64,000 nt of DNA, from assembly GCA_016718565.1 (NCBI GenBank), contig JADKCZ010000005.1, forward strand, positions 496,001-560,000, given 5' to 3'. Of the stretch, positions 8,499-17,493 are shown in pieces. Each line of letters opens with the position of its first letter. Within the stretch, counting starts at the first letter, position 1. Source of the DNA: Anaeromyxobacter sp. (GTDB taxonomy: Bacteria > Myxococcota > Myxococcia > Myxococcales > Anaeromyxobacteraceae). Below the pieces are notes generated by a model. That model was not told the origin of the DNA. It saw nothing but the letters and a program-made list of their open reading frames with translations, and did not search any database. The translations under genes were made by a program, and so were the position numbers.

Positions 8499-8716
8499 GA
8501 GGTGGGGAGCGTCCCCGCACGCCCCCCGGGGCGGCGGCGCTATCGCACGCTTCCACCCGTGCGGCGCGGCGGCGCACCGCGGTCGCCGCGGTGATCTTCT
8601 TTGGTCCGAATGTTTCCTCTCGGTGCTGGCTTCGATAACCTGCCACTGTTCCGGACGGCAGGACATTCGAGCCCGGCGACCGAGCCCTCGCGCCCGGCCG
8701 CCCTCCAGGTGATCAC

Positions 8717-10435
8717 ATGGCCCTCAGCGGGGACTTCAAGGAGACGTCGTTCGCCGACCTGCTCCAGCTGTACGCCATCTCGCGCCAGACGGCGGCGGTG
8801 CGCGTCCACGGGGTCGGTTCGGCCGAGGACCCGGACGGCCTCTTCCACTTCGCCGACGGCAACCTGGTGGGCGCCGAGCTGAACGGCCTGCAGGGCCGGG
8901 AGGCCATCCGCGCCGCGCTGCGCATCACGGAGGGGCGCTTCTCGGTGGACGCCGGCGCGCGGCCCACCAGGCCGTTCCCGCCGGAGCAGCTGCGCCACGT
9001 GGTGATGGAGGAGGTCGTGAAGATGGACGAGGAACAGCACGCGAGCCGCACCGGTGAGACGCCGCTGCGGAAGGCCAGCCCGCCGGCCCCACCCCCGCCG
9101 AGCCGCGGCGGCGCGGCGCGCCAGCCCGGCGCGGCGCCGCCGTCCGGCGGCCGAGCGGGCGGCCCGGGCGCCCCGGGCCGGCCCCTCCTGATCCTGGGGG
9201 TGGTGGCCACCGCGCTCCTGCTGGCCGCGGTCGGCTGGTTCGCCTTCGCCCGCCAGGCGGCCGCGCCGCCCCGCCCGGCCCCGGCGCAGGCGGCCCAGCC
9301 CGCCGTCGAGACGCCCGCCGTGCGCGGCGTGACGGCCACCGAGATCGTGCTGGGCATGGCGGCCTCCTTCACCGGCTCCAACAAGGAGCGCGGGCGCGCC
9401 ATGAAGGCCGGCTGGTCGGCCGCGCTGGGCGCCGCCAACCTGGCCGGCGGGATCCACGGGCGCACGCTGCGGCTGGTCTCGGTGGACGACGCCTACGACC
9501 CGGCGCTGACCGGGCCGGCCATGAAGCAGCTGGTGGAGGGCGACAAGGTCTTCGCGGTGGTGGGCAACGTGGGCACCGCCACCGCCAAGGTCTCCATCCC
9601 CTACTGCACCGAGCAGAAGGTGATCTTCTTCGGCGCCCTCTCCGGCGCCGACCTGCTCCGCAAGACGCCGCCCGACCGCTACGTCTTCAACTACCGCGCC
9701 AGCCTCGGCGAGGAGGGCGCCGCCGCCGTCCGCTACCTGGTGGACGTGAAGCGGATCCCGGCCGACCGGATCGCCGTGCTGGTCCAGAAGGACGACTTCG
9801 GCGAGTCCGGGTGGCGCGGCGCCGTCCGGCAGCTCGAGACCTACGCGGTGCCGGCCGCCGCGGTGCCCCGCCTGGAGTACGCCCGCAACACCGCCGACGT
9901 CCGCGAGGCGCTGGACGCCCTGCGGGCCAAGGCGGCGGTGGTGCAGGCGGTGGTGCTGGTGGCCACCTACAAGCCGGCCGCCACCTTCATCCGCAAGGCC
10001 CGGGACCTCGGCCTGGCGCTCACCTTCGTCACCGTCTCGGCCGACTCCAACGGCCTGGCCCAGGAGCTGGTCGAGTCCGGGGTCCGCTACACCGAGGGCG
10101 TGGTCGTCACCCAGGTGGTGCCGGTGCCGACCTCCAAGGCCAGCGGCATCATGCGCTACCGCCAGGCCATGGAGCAGCACGCGCCGGGCGAGCCGCTCGG
10201 CTCCTCCACGCTGGAGGCCTGGATCGGCGCGCAGCTCTTCCTGGAGGGGCTCAAGCGGGCCGGGCCGCAGCTCGACACCGAGCGGCTGGTGACGGCCCTG
10301 GAGGCCCTGAGCGGCTTCGACATCGGCAGCGGCGCCGCCATGTCCTTCAGCCCCAAGGATCACCAGGCCAGCAAGAAGGTCTGGGGCTGGGCGCTGCAGC
10401 CCGACGGCTCCTACCAGCAGATCGATCTCGAGTGA
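8717..10435 (+). CDS. DUF4388-TM-periplasmic ligand-binding (Peripla_BP_6) fusion protein
   Basis: The 572-residue protein has three parts. Residues 1-115 are a DUF4388 (PATAN-like) domain starting MALSGDFKETSFADLLQL, a family frequent in myxobacterial signalling proteins. After a Pro/Ala/Gly linker comes a transmembrane helix (about 156-178, LLILGVVATALLLAAVGWFAF). Residues ~205-570 are a type I periplasmic binding domain like those of branched-chain amino acid ABC transporters. The DUF4388 domain should be cytoplasmic and the binding domain periplasmic, suggesting a one-piece sensor rather than a transporter subunit. A paralogous secreted binding protein follows at once. No permease or ATPase gene lies nearby. 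Confidence 0.85.
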   Translation: MALSGDFKETSFADLLQLYAISRQTAAVRVHGVGSAEDPDGLFHFADGNLVGAELNGLQGREAIRAALRITEGRFSVDAGARPTRPFPPEQLRHVVMEEVVKMDEEQHASRTGETPLRKASPPAPPPPSRGGAARQPGAAPPSGGRAGGPGAPGRPLLILGVVATALLLAAVGWFAFARQAAAPPRPAPAQAAQPAVETPAVRGVTATEIVLGMAASFTGSNKERGRAMKAGWSAALGAANLAGGIHGRTLRLVSVDDAYDPALTGPAMKQLVEGDKVFAVVGNVGTATAKVSIPYCTEQKVIFFGALSGADLLRKTPPDRYVFNYRASLGEEGAAAVRYLVDVKRIPADRIAVLVQKDDFGESGWRGAVRQLETYAVPAAAVPRLEYARNTADVREALDALRAKAAVVQAVVLVATYKPAATFIRKARDLGLALTFVTVSADSNGLAQELVESGVRYTEGVVVTQVVPVPTSKASGIMRYRQAMEQHAPGEPLGSSTLEAWIGAQLFLEGLKRAGPQLDTERLVTALEALSGFDIGSGAAMSFSPKDHQASKKVWGWALQPDGSYQQIDLE

Positions 10436-10449
10436 CCAGGGAGGCTTCC

Positions 10450-11649
10450 GTGCCGACTCGCGTGGGACGTGGCGCAGCACTCGGACGGCTGGCGGCGGCG
10501 CTCGCCGCGGCGCTCTGCTGCGGCGGGGCGCGGGCCCAGGTCAGCGACACCGAGGTGACCCTGGGGATGTCGGCGCCCTTCAGCGGCGTGGCCAAGGAGC
10601 TGGGCGGCCAGATGCGGGTGGGCCTGGAGGTGGCCTTCGCCGCGGCCAACGCGGCCGGCGGCGTGAACGGGCGCAGCGTGCGCCTGGTGGTCTTCGACGA
10701 CGGCTACGACCCGGCGCGGACCATCACCGCCATGAAGGAGCTGGTGGAGAAGCGCAAGGTGTTCGCCGTGATCGGCAACGTCGGGACGCCCACCGCCGCG
10801 GTGGCGGTGCCCTACGCCAACGAGAAGGGCGTCATCTTCTTCGGCGCCTTCTCCGGCGCCGGCCTGCTGCGCAACGACCCGCCCGACCGCTACGTCTTCA
10901 ACTACCGGGCCAGCTACGCCGAGGAGACCGCCGCCATCGTGCGCCACCTGGTCGAGGTGCAGCGCGTCGACCCGGCGCGCATCGCGGTGCTCACCCAGGA
11001 CGACGCCTTCGGCCAGGCGGGCTTCGAGGGCGTGGCCCGGGCCATGCGGCACTACCGGCGCGACCCGGCCAAGGTGCTGCGGGTCAGCTACCAGCGGAAC
11101 TCGGCCGACGTGGAGGAGGCGGTCAAGGCCATCAAGAAGGCCACCCCCCCGCCCAAGGCGGTGGTGATGGTGGCCACCTACAAGCCGGCGGCGCGCTTCA
11201 TCGAGAAGCTGCGCGACGCCGGGGTGGACCTGGTCTTCAGCAACGTCTCCTTCGTGGGCGCCACCGAGCTGGCCGAGGAGCTCTCCCAGCTCGGGCCGAA
11301 GTACGCCGCCGGCGTGGTGGTCACGCAGGTGGTGCCCAACCCGGCCTCGCAGGCCTCCGCCGTCCTCAAGTTCCGCGAGCAGGTGAAGCGCTTCGCCCCC
11401 GGCGAGAAGCCGGGGTTCGTGGCCCTGGAGGGCTGGCTGGTCGGGCGGCTCTTCCTGGAGGGGCTGCAGCGGGCCGGCAAGGCGCCCACCACCGACTCGG
11501 TCATCGAGGCGCTGGAGTCCATCCGGGCGCTCGACCTCGGCATCGGCGTGCCGCTCACCTTCAGCCCCTCCGAGCACCAGGCCTCGCACCGCGTCTGGGG
11601 CACGGTCATGGACGGCAAGGGGACCTTCTCGGCCATCGAGCTGGAGTGA
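10450..11649 (+). CDS. ABC-type substrate-binding protein (Peripla_BP_6, LivK-like)
   Basis: A 399-residue exported protein. GTG 10450 is preceded by GGGAGG and begins a signal peptide (MPTRVGRGAALGRLAAALAAA, likely cleavage after ARA). The mature part is a type I periplasmic binding fold (TLGMSAPFSGVAKELG, then FAVIGNVGTPTAAV and FNYRASYAEETAAIV). It shares long stretches with the binding half of the preceding fusion gene (PPDRYVFNYRAS, VMVATYKPAA, VVVTQVVP, FSPxxHQAS), so the pair arose by duplication. Ligand is unknown; the family binds amino acids, amides or aromatic acids. It lies 14 bases after the fusion gene and is probably co-transcribed. Confidence 0.88.
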   Translation: MPTRVGRGAALGRLAAALAAALCCGGARAQVSDTEVTLGMSAPFSGVAKELGGQMRVGLEVAFAAANAAGGVNGRSVRLVVFDDGYDPARTITAMKELVEKRKVFAVIGNVGTPTAAVAVPYANEKGVIFFGAFSGAGLLRNDPPDRYVFNYRASYAEETAAIVRHLVEVQRVDPARIAVLTQDDAFGQAGFEGVARAMRHYRRDPAKVLRVSYQRNSADVEEAVKAIKKATPPPKAVVMVATYKPAARFIEKLRDAGVDLVFSNVSFVGATELAEELSQLGPKYAAGVVVTQVVPNPASQASAVLKFREQVKRFAPGEKPGFVALEGWLVGRLFLEGLQRAGKAPTTDSVIEALESIRALDLGIGVPLTFSPSEHQASHRVWGTVMDGKGTFSAIELE

Positions 11650-11673
11650 CCGGCCGCCCCGGGCGGCGCACCC

Positions 11674-12792
11674 TCACCGCCCGGAGATGGCCCGCACCGC
11701 CGCCTGCACCGCCTGGTCGCCGGCGGCCACGTCCCACTCCACCACCCAGGCCGAGCCGCCCGCCTGGCGCGGCAGGACCCACCGCAGCCCGCTCGAGGTC
11801 CGCTTCTTGTCGTGGACCATGAGCGCGGCGGCGCGCCTCGCCACCGCCGCCGGCACGCGGGTGGGCAGGCCGGCGGCCGCCACCGCCGCCTCGGCCTCGG
11901 CCAGCGCCAGGGGGCCGATGCGCTCCAGCTGCGCCGCCAGCTGGAAGGCGAAGCACAGGCCGACGGCCACCGCCTCGCCGTGCGTGTAGCGCTCGAACCT
12001 CCCGGCCGCCTCCACCCCGTGGCCGAAGGTGTGGCCCAGGTTGAGGAGCTTTCGGGCCCCCTGCTCGGTGGGGTCGGCCTCCACCACCCTGAGCTTGGCC
12101 AGCATGCAGGCGGCCACCAGGTCCGCGCCCGGCAGGCCTGGCCCGCCGGCGCCGCGCCTCCCGCCGCGGCCGCCCCTGGCCTCCGCCAGCCGCCCGAGCA
12201 GCGCCGGCTCGAGCAGCGCGTACTTCACCACCTCGCCCAGCCCGGAGGTGAGCTCGCGCGCCGGCAGGGTGGCCAGGGCGCGCGGGTCGGCCAGCACCGC
12301 GGCCGGCGGGTGGAAGGCGCCCACCGCGTTCTTGGCCAGCGGCAGGTTGACCGCGGTCTTGCCGCCCAGCGCCGCGTCCACCATGGCGAGCAGGGTGGTG
12401 GGCACCGCCACCCAGGCCACCCCGCGCATGAAGGTGGCCGCCAGGAAGCCGGCCGCGTCGGAGACCGCGCCGCCGCCGATGGAGATCACCAGGCTGCGCC
12501 GGGTCAGGCCGGCCGCCAGCAGCCTCGAGGCGGCCCGCTCCAGCTGGGCCAGGGTCTTGCCCTGCTCGCCGTCGGGCAGGAGGTGCACCAGCGCCACCGG
12601 GCCGGCCCGCCGCGCCGCCGCCAGCGCCCGCTTCCCAGCCGGGGTGCTGGCCACCCGGGCGCAGCTCACCACCGCCAGCCGGTCGTGGCGCGCCGCCAGC
12701 GCCGGCAGCGCGGCCAGCGCGGCCGGGCCGACCCGCACCTCGTAGCGCTGGTCGCCCTGGCGGGCCTGCAGGATCTCGGTGGGCTGGGGCAT
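11674..12792 (-). CDS. aroB: 3-dehydroquinate synthase
   Basis: The 372-residue enzyme converts DAHP to 3-dehydroquinate, using NAD and a divalent metal. Visible motifs include LLPDGEQGKTLAQLERA (about residues 65-80), VISIGGGAVSDAAGFLAATFMRG (NAD-binding Gly-rich loop), VPTTLLAMVDAALGGKTAVN and LNLGHTFGHGVEA with metal-binding His. ATG 12790-12792 gives MPQPTEILQ; upstream frame is Arg/Pro repeats and unlikely to be translated. It is the last gene of the aromatic operon, 77 bases after aroK. A small Gly/Arg-rich insertion occurs near residues 200-220. Confidence 0.95.
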   Translation of the reverse strand: MPQPTEILQARQGDQRYEVRVGPAALAALPALAARHDRLAVVSCARVASTPAGKRALAAARRAGPVALVHLLPDGEQGKTLAQLERAASRLLAAGLTRRSLVISIGGGAVSDAAGFLAATFMRGVAWVAVPTTLLAMVDAALGGKTAVNLPLAKNAVGAFHPPAAVLADPRALATLPARELTSGLGEVVKYALLEPALLGRLAEARGGRGGRRGAGGPGLPGADLVAACMLAKLRVVEADPTEQGARKLLNLGHTFGHGVEAAGRFERYTHGEAVAVGLCFAFQLAAQLERIGPLALAEAEAAVAAAGLPTRVPAAVARRAAALMVHDKKRTSSGLRWVLPRQAGGSAWVVEWDVAAGDQAVQAAVRAISGR

Positions 12793-12869
12793 GGCGGGGC
12801 TCCTCGCTCGGGGTCGTCGGGTGGGGCGCGGGGCGGCGGGGGTCCGGCGGGGCGCCGGCGGGGGGCGCC

Positions 12870-13358
12870 TCACAGCGCCCCGAGGATGGCGCGGGCCACC
12901 TCGTCGGCGGTGCGGCCGTCGACCGGCACGGTGAGGTGGGCCTTGCGGTAGAGGGGCAGCCGGGCCGCGTGCAGCGCCTCCCAGCTGGCGGCCAGCGGAC
13001 GGCCGCCCCCGGCCCCGAGGCGCCTGGCCGCCTCGGCGGCCGAGACGTCCAGGAAGACCACCCGGCCGTGGGCCAGCAGGTGCGCCGAGGCGGCCGGGTC
13101 GCAGAAGGCGCCGCCGCCCAGGTCCACCACCAGCGGCCCGGAGAGCGCCGTCACCAGCTCGCGCTCGGCCCGCCGGAAGGCCAGCTCGCCGTCCTCGGCG
13201 AAGATGGCCGGGATGGGCTTCTGGAAGCGGGCCACCAGGAAGGCGTCGGTGGAGAAGACGCTGCGGCCCAGGGCCTTGCCGAGCAGCGCCGCCACCGACG
13301 ACTTGCCGGCGCCCATCATGCCGGCCAGGGCCAGCGGCTCAGCGGATCCGAGCGGCAT
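12870..13358 (-). CDS. aroK: Shikimate kinase
   Basis: The 162-residue P-loop kinase phosphorylates shikimate with ATP. Walker A is GMMGAGKSS (residues 13-21); FSTDAFLV (34-41) is the shikimate-binding Asp region. FRRAERELV and VVDLGGGAFCD (about 97-107) are the substrate-binding Arg and Gly-rich segments. The lid region (LGAGGGRPLA) carries an Arg. Length is normal. Its 5' end overlaps the 3' end of aroC by 20 bases, which implies translational coupling. The mid-protein stretch QKPIPAIFAEDGELAFR is typical of the family. Confidence 0.95.
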   Translation of the reverse strand: MPLGSAEPLALAGMMGAGKSSVAALLGKALGRSVFSTDAFLVARFQKPIPAIFAEDGELAFRRAERELVTALSGPLVVDLGGGAFCDPAASAHLLAHGRVVFLDVSAAEAARRLGAGGGRPLAASWEALHAARLPLYRKAHLTVPVDGRTADEVARAILGAL

Positions 13359-14484
13359 ACGCGTCCAGGGCGGCGCGCAGGTCCCCCAGCGTGTCGCCGC
13401 CGAACTTCTCCAGCAGCGCCGACGCCAGCTCCCAGGCCACCACCGCCTCCACCACCACCGCCGCGGCCGGCACGGCGCAGACGTCGCTGCGCTCGTAGCG
13501 GGCCTGCACCGGCTGGCGGGTGAGCAGGTCCACCGACGGCAGCGGCGTCAGCATGGTGGGGATGGGCTTCATGTAGGCCCGCACCCGCACCGGGCTGCCG
13601 TTGGTCATGCCGCCCTCCAGCCCGCCGGCCCGGTTGGTCTCGCGCCAGAAGCCGCGCTCCTTCGAGTGGAAGATGGCGTCGTGCACCTGGTCGCCCGGCC
13701 AGTCCACCCGGGTGCCGTCGCCCACCTCCACCGCCTTCATGGCCTGCACGCCCATGACCGCGGCGGCCAGCCGGGCGTCGAGCCGGCGATCCGGGTGCAC
13801 GTAGGTGCCCACGCCGATGGGCAGCCCCTCGGCCCACACCTCCACCAGCCCGCCCACCGAGCCGCCCCGCGCCTTCTCGCGGTCCACCACGGCCTTCAGG
13901 GCCACCTCGGCCGCGGGCGTGTCCACGTGGAACTCGGAGGCCTCGATGGCGGCCCGCTGCGCGGCGCTGGGCGGCGCGCCCACCTCGTGGCGGGCCTCGC
14001 CGATGGCCACCACCCGGGAGGAGACCGTGACGCCCACCGCCTCGAGGAGCTGCCGGGCCAGCGAGCCGAGCGCCACCAGGGTGGCGGTGTTGCGGGCGCT
14101 GGCCCGCTCCAGCGCGTCGCGCGCGTCGTCGAAGCCGTACTTGAGCGAGCCGGCCAGGTCGGCGTGGCCGGGGCGCACCTGGGTGAACTTCTTGCCGCCG
14201 CGCCGCTGCGGCGAGACCAGGTCCTTCCAGTTCTCGTGGTCGCGGTTCCAGATGACCAGCGCGATGGGCGCGCCGGTGGTCAGGCCGCCGCGCAGCCCGG
14301 CCACGAACTGCGCCGAGTCCTGCTCGATCTTCATCCGGCCGCCGCGGCCGTAGCCCTTCTGGCGGCGCACCAGGTCGGCGTCGACGCGGGCGAGATCGAT
14401 GGTGAGCCCGGCCGGGAAGCCCTCGGCGATGGCGCACAGGCCGGGGCCGTGGGACTCGCCGGCGGTGAGGTAGCGGAGGGTCAT
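13339..14484 (-). CDS. aroC: Chorismate synthase
   Basis: The 381-residue flavoenzyme makes chorismate from EPSP and needs reduced FMN. It starts MTLRYLTAGESHGPGL, family signature 1. GYGRGGRMKIEQD near residue 45 is typical of bacterial chorismate synthase. RHEVGAPPSAAQ is a substrate/FMN region, and EGGMTNGSPV lies near residue 290. ATG 14482-14484 overlaps the stop of aroE by 4 bases (ATGA). The open frame continues upstream inside aroE but is not the real start. Length matches the family. Confidence 0.97.
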   Translation of the reverse strand: MTLRYLTAGESHGPGLCAIAEGFPAGLTIDLARVDADLVRRQKGYGRGGRMKIEQDSAQFVAGLRGGLTTGAPIALVIWNRDHENWKDLVSPQRRGGKKFTQVRPGHADLAGSLKYGFDDARDALERASARNTATLVALGSLARQLLEAVGVTVSSRVVAIGEARHEVGAPPSAAQRAAIEASEFHVDTPAAEVALKAVVDREKARGGSVGGLVEVWAEGLPIGVGTYVHPDRRLDARLAAAVMGVQAMKAVEVGDGTRVDWPGDQVHDAIFHSKERGFWRETNRAGGLEGGMTNGSPVRVRAYMKPIPTMLTPLPSVDLLTRQPVQARYERSDVCAVPAAAVVVEAVVAWELASALLEKFGGDTLGDLRAALDAYAARIR

Positions 14485-15341
14485 CGGGGGGCCTGCTCCC
14501 TGGCCCGCTGCAGCGCGGCGATCATGATCGCCTCCGGCGCGGGCCGGCCGGTCCAGCGGGTGAAGGCGTGGGCGCCCTGGCGGGCCAGCAGGGCCTCGCC
14601 CGGGACCACGCGCGCGCCGGCGGCGCCGGCCTCGCGGGTGAAGGTGGTGTCGCCGTAGACCATGTCGAGGGCCACCTGGCCGGCCCGGAAGGTCACCCCG
14701 GGCAGCCGGTCGTCGTGGCCGGCCAGCCCCACGCTGGTGCCGTTCAGGATCACGTCGGCGGCGGCGGCCTCGGCGGCCAGCGCCTCCCAGGCCACCGGCA
14801 CGGCGCCGGCGCCGCCCGGCGAGGCCGAGGGGGCCAGGGCCTGGCACAGCCGCGCCGCCTGCTCGGCCCGGCGCGCCACCACCCGCACCCCGCCGGCCAG
14901 CCGGAGCGCCGCCCAGGCGCCGGCCCGCGCGGCGCCGCCGGCCCCCACCAGCAGCACCCGGGCGCCCGGCGCCACGCCGGCCTCGCGCAGCAGCTCCAGC
15001 AGGGCGGTGGCGTCGGTGTTGTGGCCCTCCCACCCGTCGGGCGCGTGGCGCAGCACGTTGGCGGCGCCCACCGCGGCGGCCACCTCGTCGAGCCGGACGC
15101 AGGCGGCGGCCGCCCCCTCCTTGTGCGGGATGGTGACGTTGAGCCCGCGGAAGCCGAGCGCGTGGGCCCCGCCCAGCCCCTCGAGGAGCCGCTCGGGCGC
15201 CAGCGGCAGCGCCAGGTAGACGGCGTCCAACTCCAGGGCGGCGAAGGCGGCGTTCTGCATGAGCGGCGAGAGGCTGTGCCCCACCGGCCAGCCCACCAGG
15301 CCGTAGAGCGCGGTCCGGCCGCCGATCACCCTTTGGGTCAC
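14481..15341 (-). CDS. aroE: Shikimate dehydrogenase
   Basis: The 286-residue NADPH enzyme reduces 3-dehydroshikimate to shikimate. VGWPVGHSLSPLMQNAAF (residues ~15-32) is the substrate-binding segment. NVTIPHKEGA carries the catalytic Lys, GHNTDATALL is the active-site Asn/Asp, and VLLVGAGGAARAG is the NADP loop. The start is inferred as GTG 15339-15341, overlapping the aroA stop (GTGA), which gives MTQRVIGGRTALYGL. A second in-frame GTG lies 4 codons later. The overlap fits the coupled arrangement of this operon. Confidence 0.93.
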   Translation of the reverse strand: MTQRVIGGRTALYGLVGWPVGHSLSPLMQNAAFAALELDAVYLALPLAPERLLEGLGGAHALGFRGLNVTIPHKEGAAAACVRLDEVAAAVGAANVLRHAPDGWEGHNTDATALLELLREAGVAPGARVLLVGAGGAARAGAWAALRLAGGVRVVARRAEQAARLCQALAPSASPGGAGAVPVAWEALAAEAAAADVILNGTSVGLAGHDDRLPGVTFRAGQVALDMVYGDTTFTREAGAAGARVVPGEALLARQGAHAFTRWTGRPAPEAIMIAALQRAREQAPR

Positions 15342-16651
15342 CGGCGCGCCTGGCACAGCCCGTCCAGCAGCGAGAAGAAGGAGGGGAAGCTGGTGGCCAC
15401 GCAGGCCACCTCGTCGAGCACCACCGGCGCGCCGGCGAAGAGCTGGGCCACCGCCATCGACATGGCGATGCGGTGGTCGAGCCGGGTCTTCACCGTCACC
15501 GGCCCGAGCCGGGTCGGCCCCTCGATGGCGCAGCCGTCCTCGAAGAGCTCCAGCCTGGCGCCGGCCGCGGCCAGGGTCTCGCCCATGGCGGCCAGGCGGT
15601 CCGACTCCTTGACCCGGAGCTCCCTGGCGTCGCGGATGACGGTGCGCCCGCTGGCCTGGGTGGCCAGCACCATCAGCACCGGCAGCTCGTCGATGAGCCG
15701 GGGGATGAGCGGCCCGCCGATCTCGGTGGCGCGCAGCGGCGCGGCCCGCACCGTCACGTCGGCGCGCGGCTCGCCGGCCACCTCGCGCTCGTTGGCCACG
15801 GTGAGGTCGGCCCCCATGGCGCGCAGCACGTCGAGCAGGCCGGTGCGGGTGGGGTTGGTGCCCATGTTCCGCACCGTCACCGCCGAGCCGGGCAGGCCGG
15901 CGGCGGCGCACAGGAAGAAGGCGGCCGAGGAGATGTCGCCCGGCACGTCCACCCGGGTGCCGCGCGGGCGCGCCGGGCGCACCGTCACGGTCAGGCCGTC
16001 CACCGTGAGCGGCACGCCCATGCCGCGCAGCAGCCGCTCGGTGTGGTCGCGCGAGCGCTCCGGCTCGGTGACGCTGGTCTCGCCCTGGGCCGACAGGCCG
16101 GCCAGCAGGATGGCGCTCTTCACCTGGGCGCTGGCCACCTTGAGGTCGTGGTGGGTGCCGGTGAGCTGCCGCCCGCGGATGACCAGCGGCGGCACCCGGT
16201 CGCCGTCGCGGGCCGTCAGGTCCGCGCCCATGCGGCGCAGGGGCTCGACCACCCGGCGCACCGGCCGGCGGCGCAGCGAGGCGTCGCCGGTCAGGACCGA
16301 CAGCCCGGGCAGGCCGGCCAGGACGCCGGCCAGCAGCCTGAGCGAGGTGCCGGAGTTGCCGCAGTCGATGACGTCGTCCGGCTCCACCAGCGTGGCGGCC
16401 GGGGTGACGATCACCTCGGCCCCCTCCTCGCGGACGGTGGCGCCGAGCCTGGTCACGGCCTTGCGGGTGGAGTGGACGTCCTCGGCGTCGAGGATGCCGG
16501 TGACGCGGGTCTCGCCCTCGGCCAGCGCGCCGAACAGGATGGCGCGGTGGGAGATGGACTTGTCGCCGGGCACCGTGAGGTCGCCCTGGAGCGGCCCGGT
16601 GCGGTGGCAGGTGAGCGGTCCGTCGAGCGGGCCGTGGCGTGGCGCGGTCAG
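15338..16651 (-). CDS. aroA: 3-phosphoshikimate 1-carboxyvinyltransferase (EPSP synthase)
   Basis: The enzyme joins shikimate-3-phosphate and PEP. GDKSISHRAILFGALAEG and CGNSGTSLRLLAGVLAG are the substrate-binding loops; IVTPAATL, DELPVLMVLAT and the catalytic LRVKESDR segment also lie in order. The shortest GTG start (16573) would begin inside the conserved VPGDKS strand. From a CTG at 16649-16651 the protein has 437 residues and gains the usual N-terminus (LDGPLTCHRTGPLQGDLTVPGDKS). The CTG overlaps the tyrA stop (CTGA) and is preceded by GAGGAG at 5-base spacing. I infer the CTG start. Confidence 0.93.
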   Translation of the reverse strand: MTAPRHGPLDGPLTCHRTGPLQGDLTVPGDKSISHRAILFGALAEGETRVTGILDAEDVHSTRKAVTRLGATVREEGAEVIVTPAATLVEPDDVIDCGNSGTSLRLLAGVLAGLPGLSVLTGDASLRRRPVRRVVEPLRRMGADLTARDGDRVPPLVIRGRQLTGTHHDLKVASAQVKSAILLAGLSAQGETSVTEPERSRDHTERLLRGMGVPLTVDGLTVTVRPARPRGTRVDVPGDISSAAFFLCAAAGLPGSAVTVRNMGTNPTRTGLLDVLRAMGADLTVANEREVAGEPRADVTVRAAPLRATEIGGPLIPRLIDELPVLMVLATQASGRTVIRDARELRVKESDRLAAMGETLAAAGARLELFEDGCAIEGPTRLGPVTVKTRLDHRIAMSMAVAQLFAGAPVVLDEVACVATSFPSFFSLLDGLCQARR

Positions 16652-17493
16652 AAGAGCTCCTCGCGCGCGTGGCGCGCCTGCTCGAGCGCCGTGCGCGCCG
16701 CCTCGGGGGAGGTGGCGATGGCGGAGAGGATGGCGGTGAGGTGGCGCTGCAGCCGCTCGGCCGCCTCGGGCAGGCGGGCGTTGCGGCGGGAGACCTCGCC
16801 CTGGATGTCGAAGGGGAACTCGGCCAGGCGGGTGGTGTCCTTGAGCCCCTGGCCGGCCAGCGCGCGGGCCAGCGGGCCGGCCTCCTCAGCCGCGGCCGCC
16901 AGGGCGCTGGCCACCAGGTAGGGCAGGTGCGAGACCATGGCCACCGCGGCGTCGTGCTCGGCGGCGCTGCAGCGGATCACGGTGGCGCCGAGCGCCAGGT
17001 GCAGCGCGGCCACCCGCTCCACCGCCGCCGGGTCGCCGTCGGTGACCAGCGCCACCCGCCCGCCGCGCCAGCGGCCGGCCGCCGCGGCCGAGCCGGCGAA
17101 GCCGCCGTGGCCGCCGAACATGGGGTGGGCCCCGACGAAGTGGACGCCGGGGCGGACCTGGGTGCGGGCCAGGGCCACGATGGCCTCCTTGGCGCCGCCC
17201 ACGTCGGTGAGGACCGCGCCGTCCGGCAGGAGCTGGGACACCGGCCCGAGCAGCGCCTCGATGGCCGCCACCGGGGTGCAGAGCACCGCGAGGTCGCAGG
17301 CGCCCAGGGCCGGCCCGGGGGCGGCGTGGGCCTCGTCGACCACCCCCTCGGCCAGGGCCGCGGCGCGGGCGGCCTCGGCGGGCTCCACCGCCACGAGGCG
17401 GACGGACGGGTCGGCGGCGCGCACGGCGCGGGCCAGCGCCCCGCCCATCAGGCCGAGCCCCACCAGGCCGAGCCGGCGCGGCAGGCCGGTCAC
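16648..17493 (-). CDS. tyrA: Prephenate/arogenate dehydrogenase
   Basis: The 281-residue NAD(P) enzyme commits prephenate (or arogenate) to tyrosine. The N-terminal Rossmann loop is LGLVGLGLMGGALA (residues 8-21). DVGGAKEAIV and FVGAHPMFGGHGGFAGS (about residue 120-140) carry the conserved His and the HPMxG motif, and MVSHLPYLVASAL is the second substrate-binding segment. The protein is free-standing, not fused to chorismate mutase or an ACT domain, so feedback control by an ACT domain is absent here. It overlaps aroH (4 bases) and aroA (CTGA). Confidence 0.94.
   Translation of the reverse strand: MTGLPRRLGLVGLGLMGGALARAVRAADPSVRLVAVEPAEAARAAALAEGVVDEAHAAPGPALGACDLAVLCTPVAAIEALLGPVSQLLPDGAVLTDVGGAKEAIVALARTQVRPGVHFVGAHPMFGGHGGFAGSAAAAGRWRGGRVALVTDGDPAAVERVAALHLALGATVIRCSAAEHDAAVAMVSHLPYLVASALAAAAEEAGPLARALAGQGLKDTTRLAEFPFDIQGEVSRRNARLPEAAERLQRHLTAILSAIATSPEAARTALEQARHAREELF

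Noticed and set aside
9811..11649. Longer form of the second binding protein starting at 9811
   Set aside because: Overlaps the fusion gene in another frame; GTG 10450 has a GGGAGG and begins a signal peptide.
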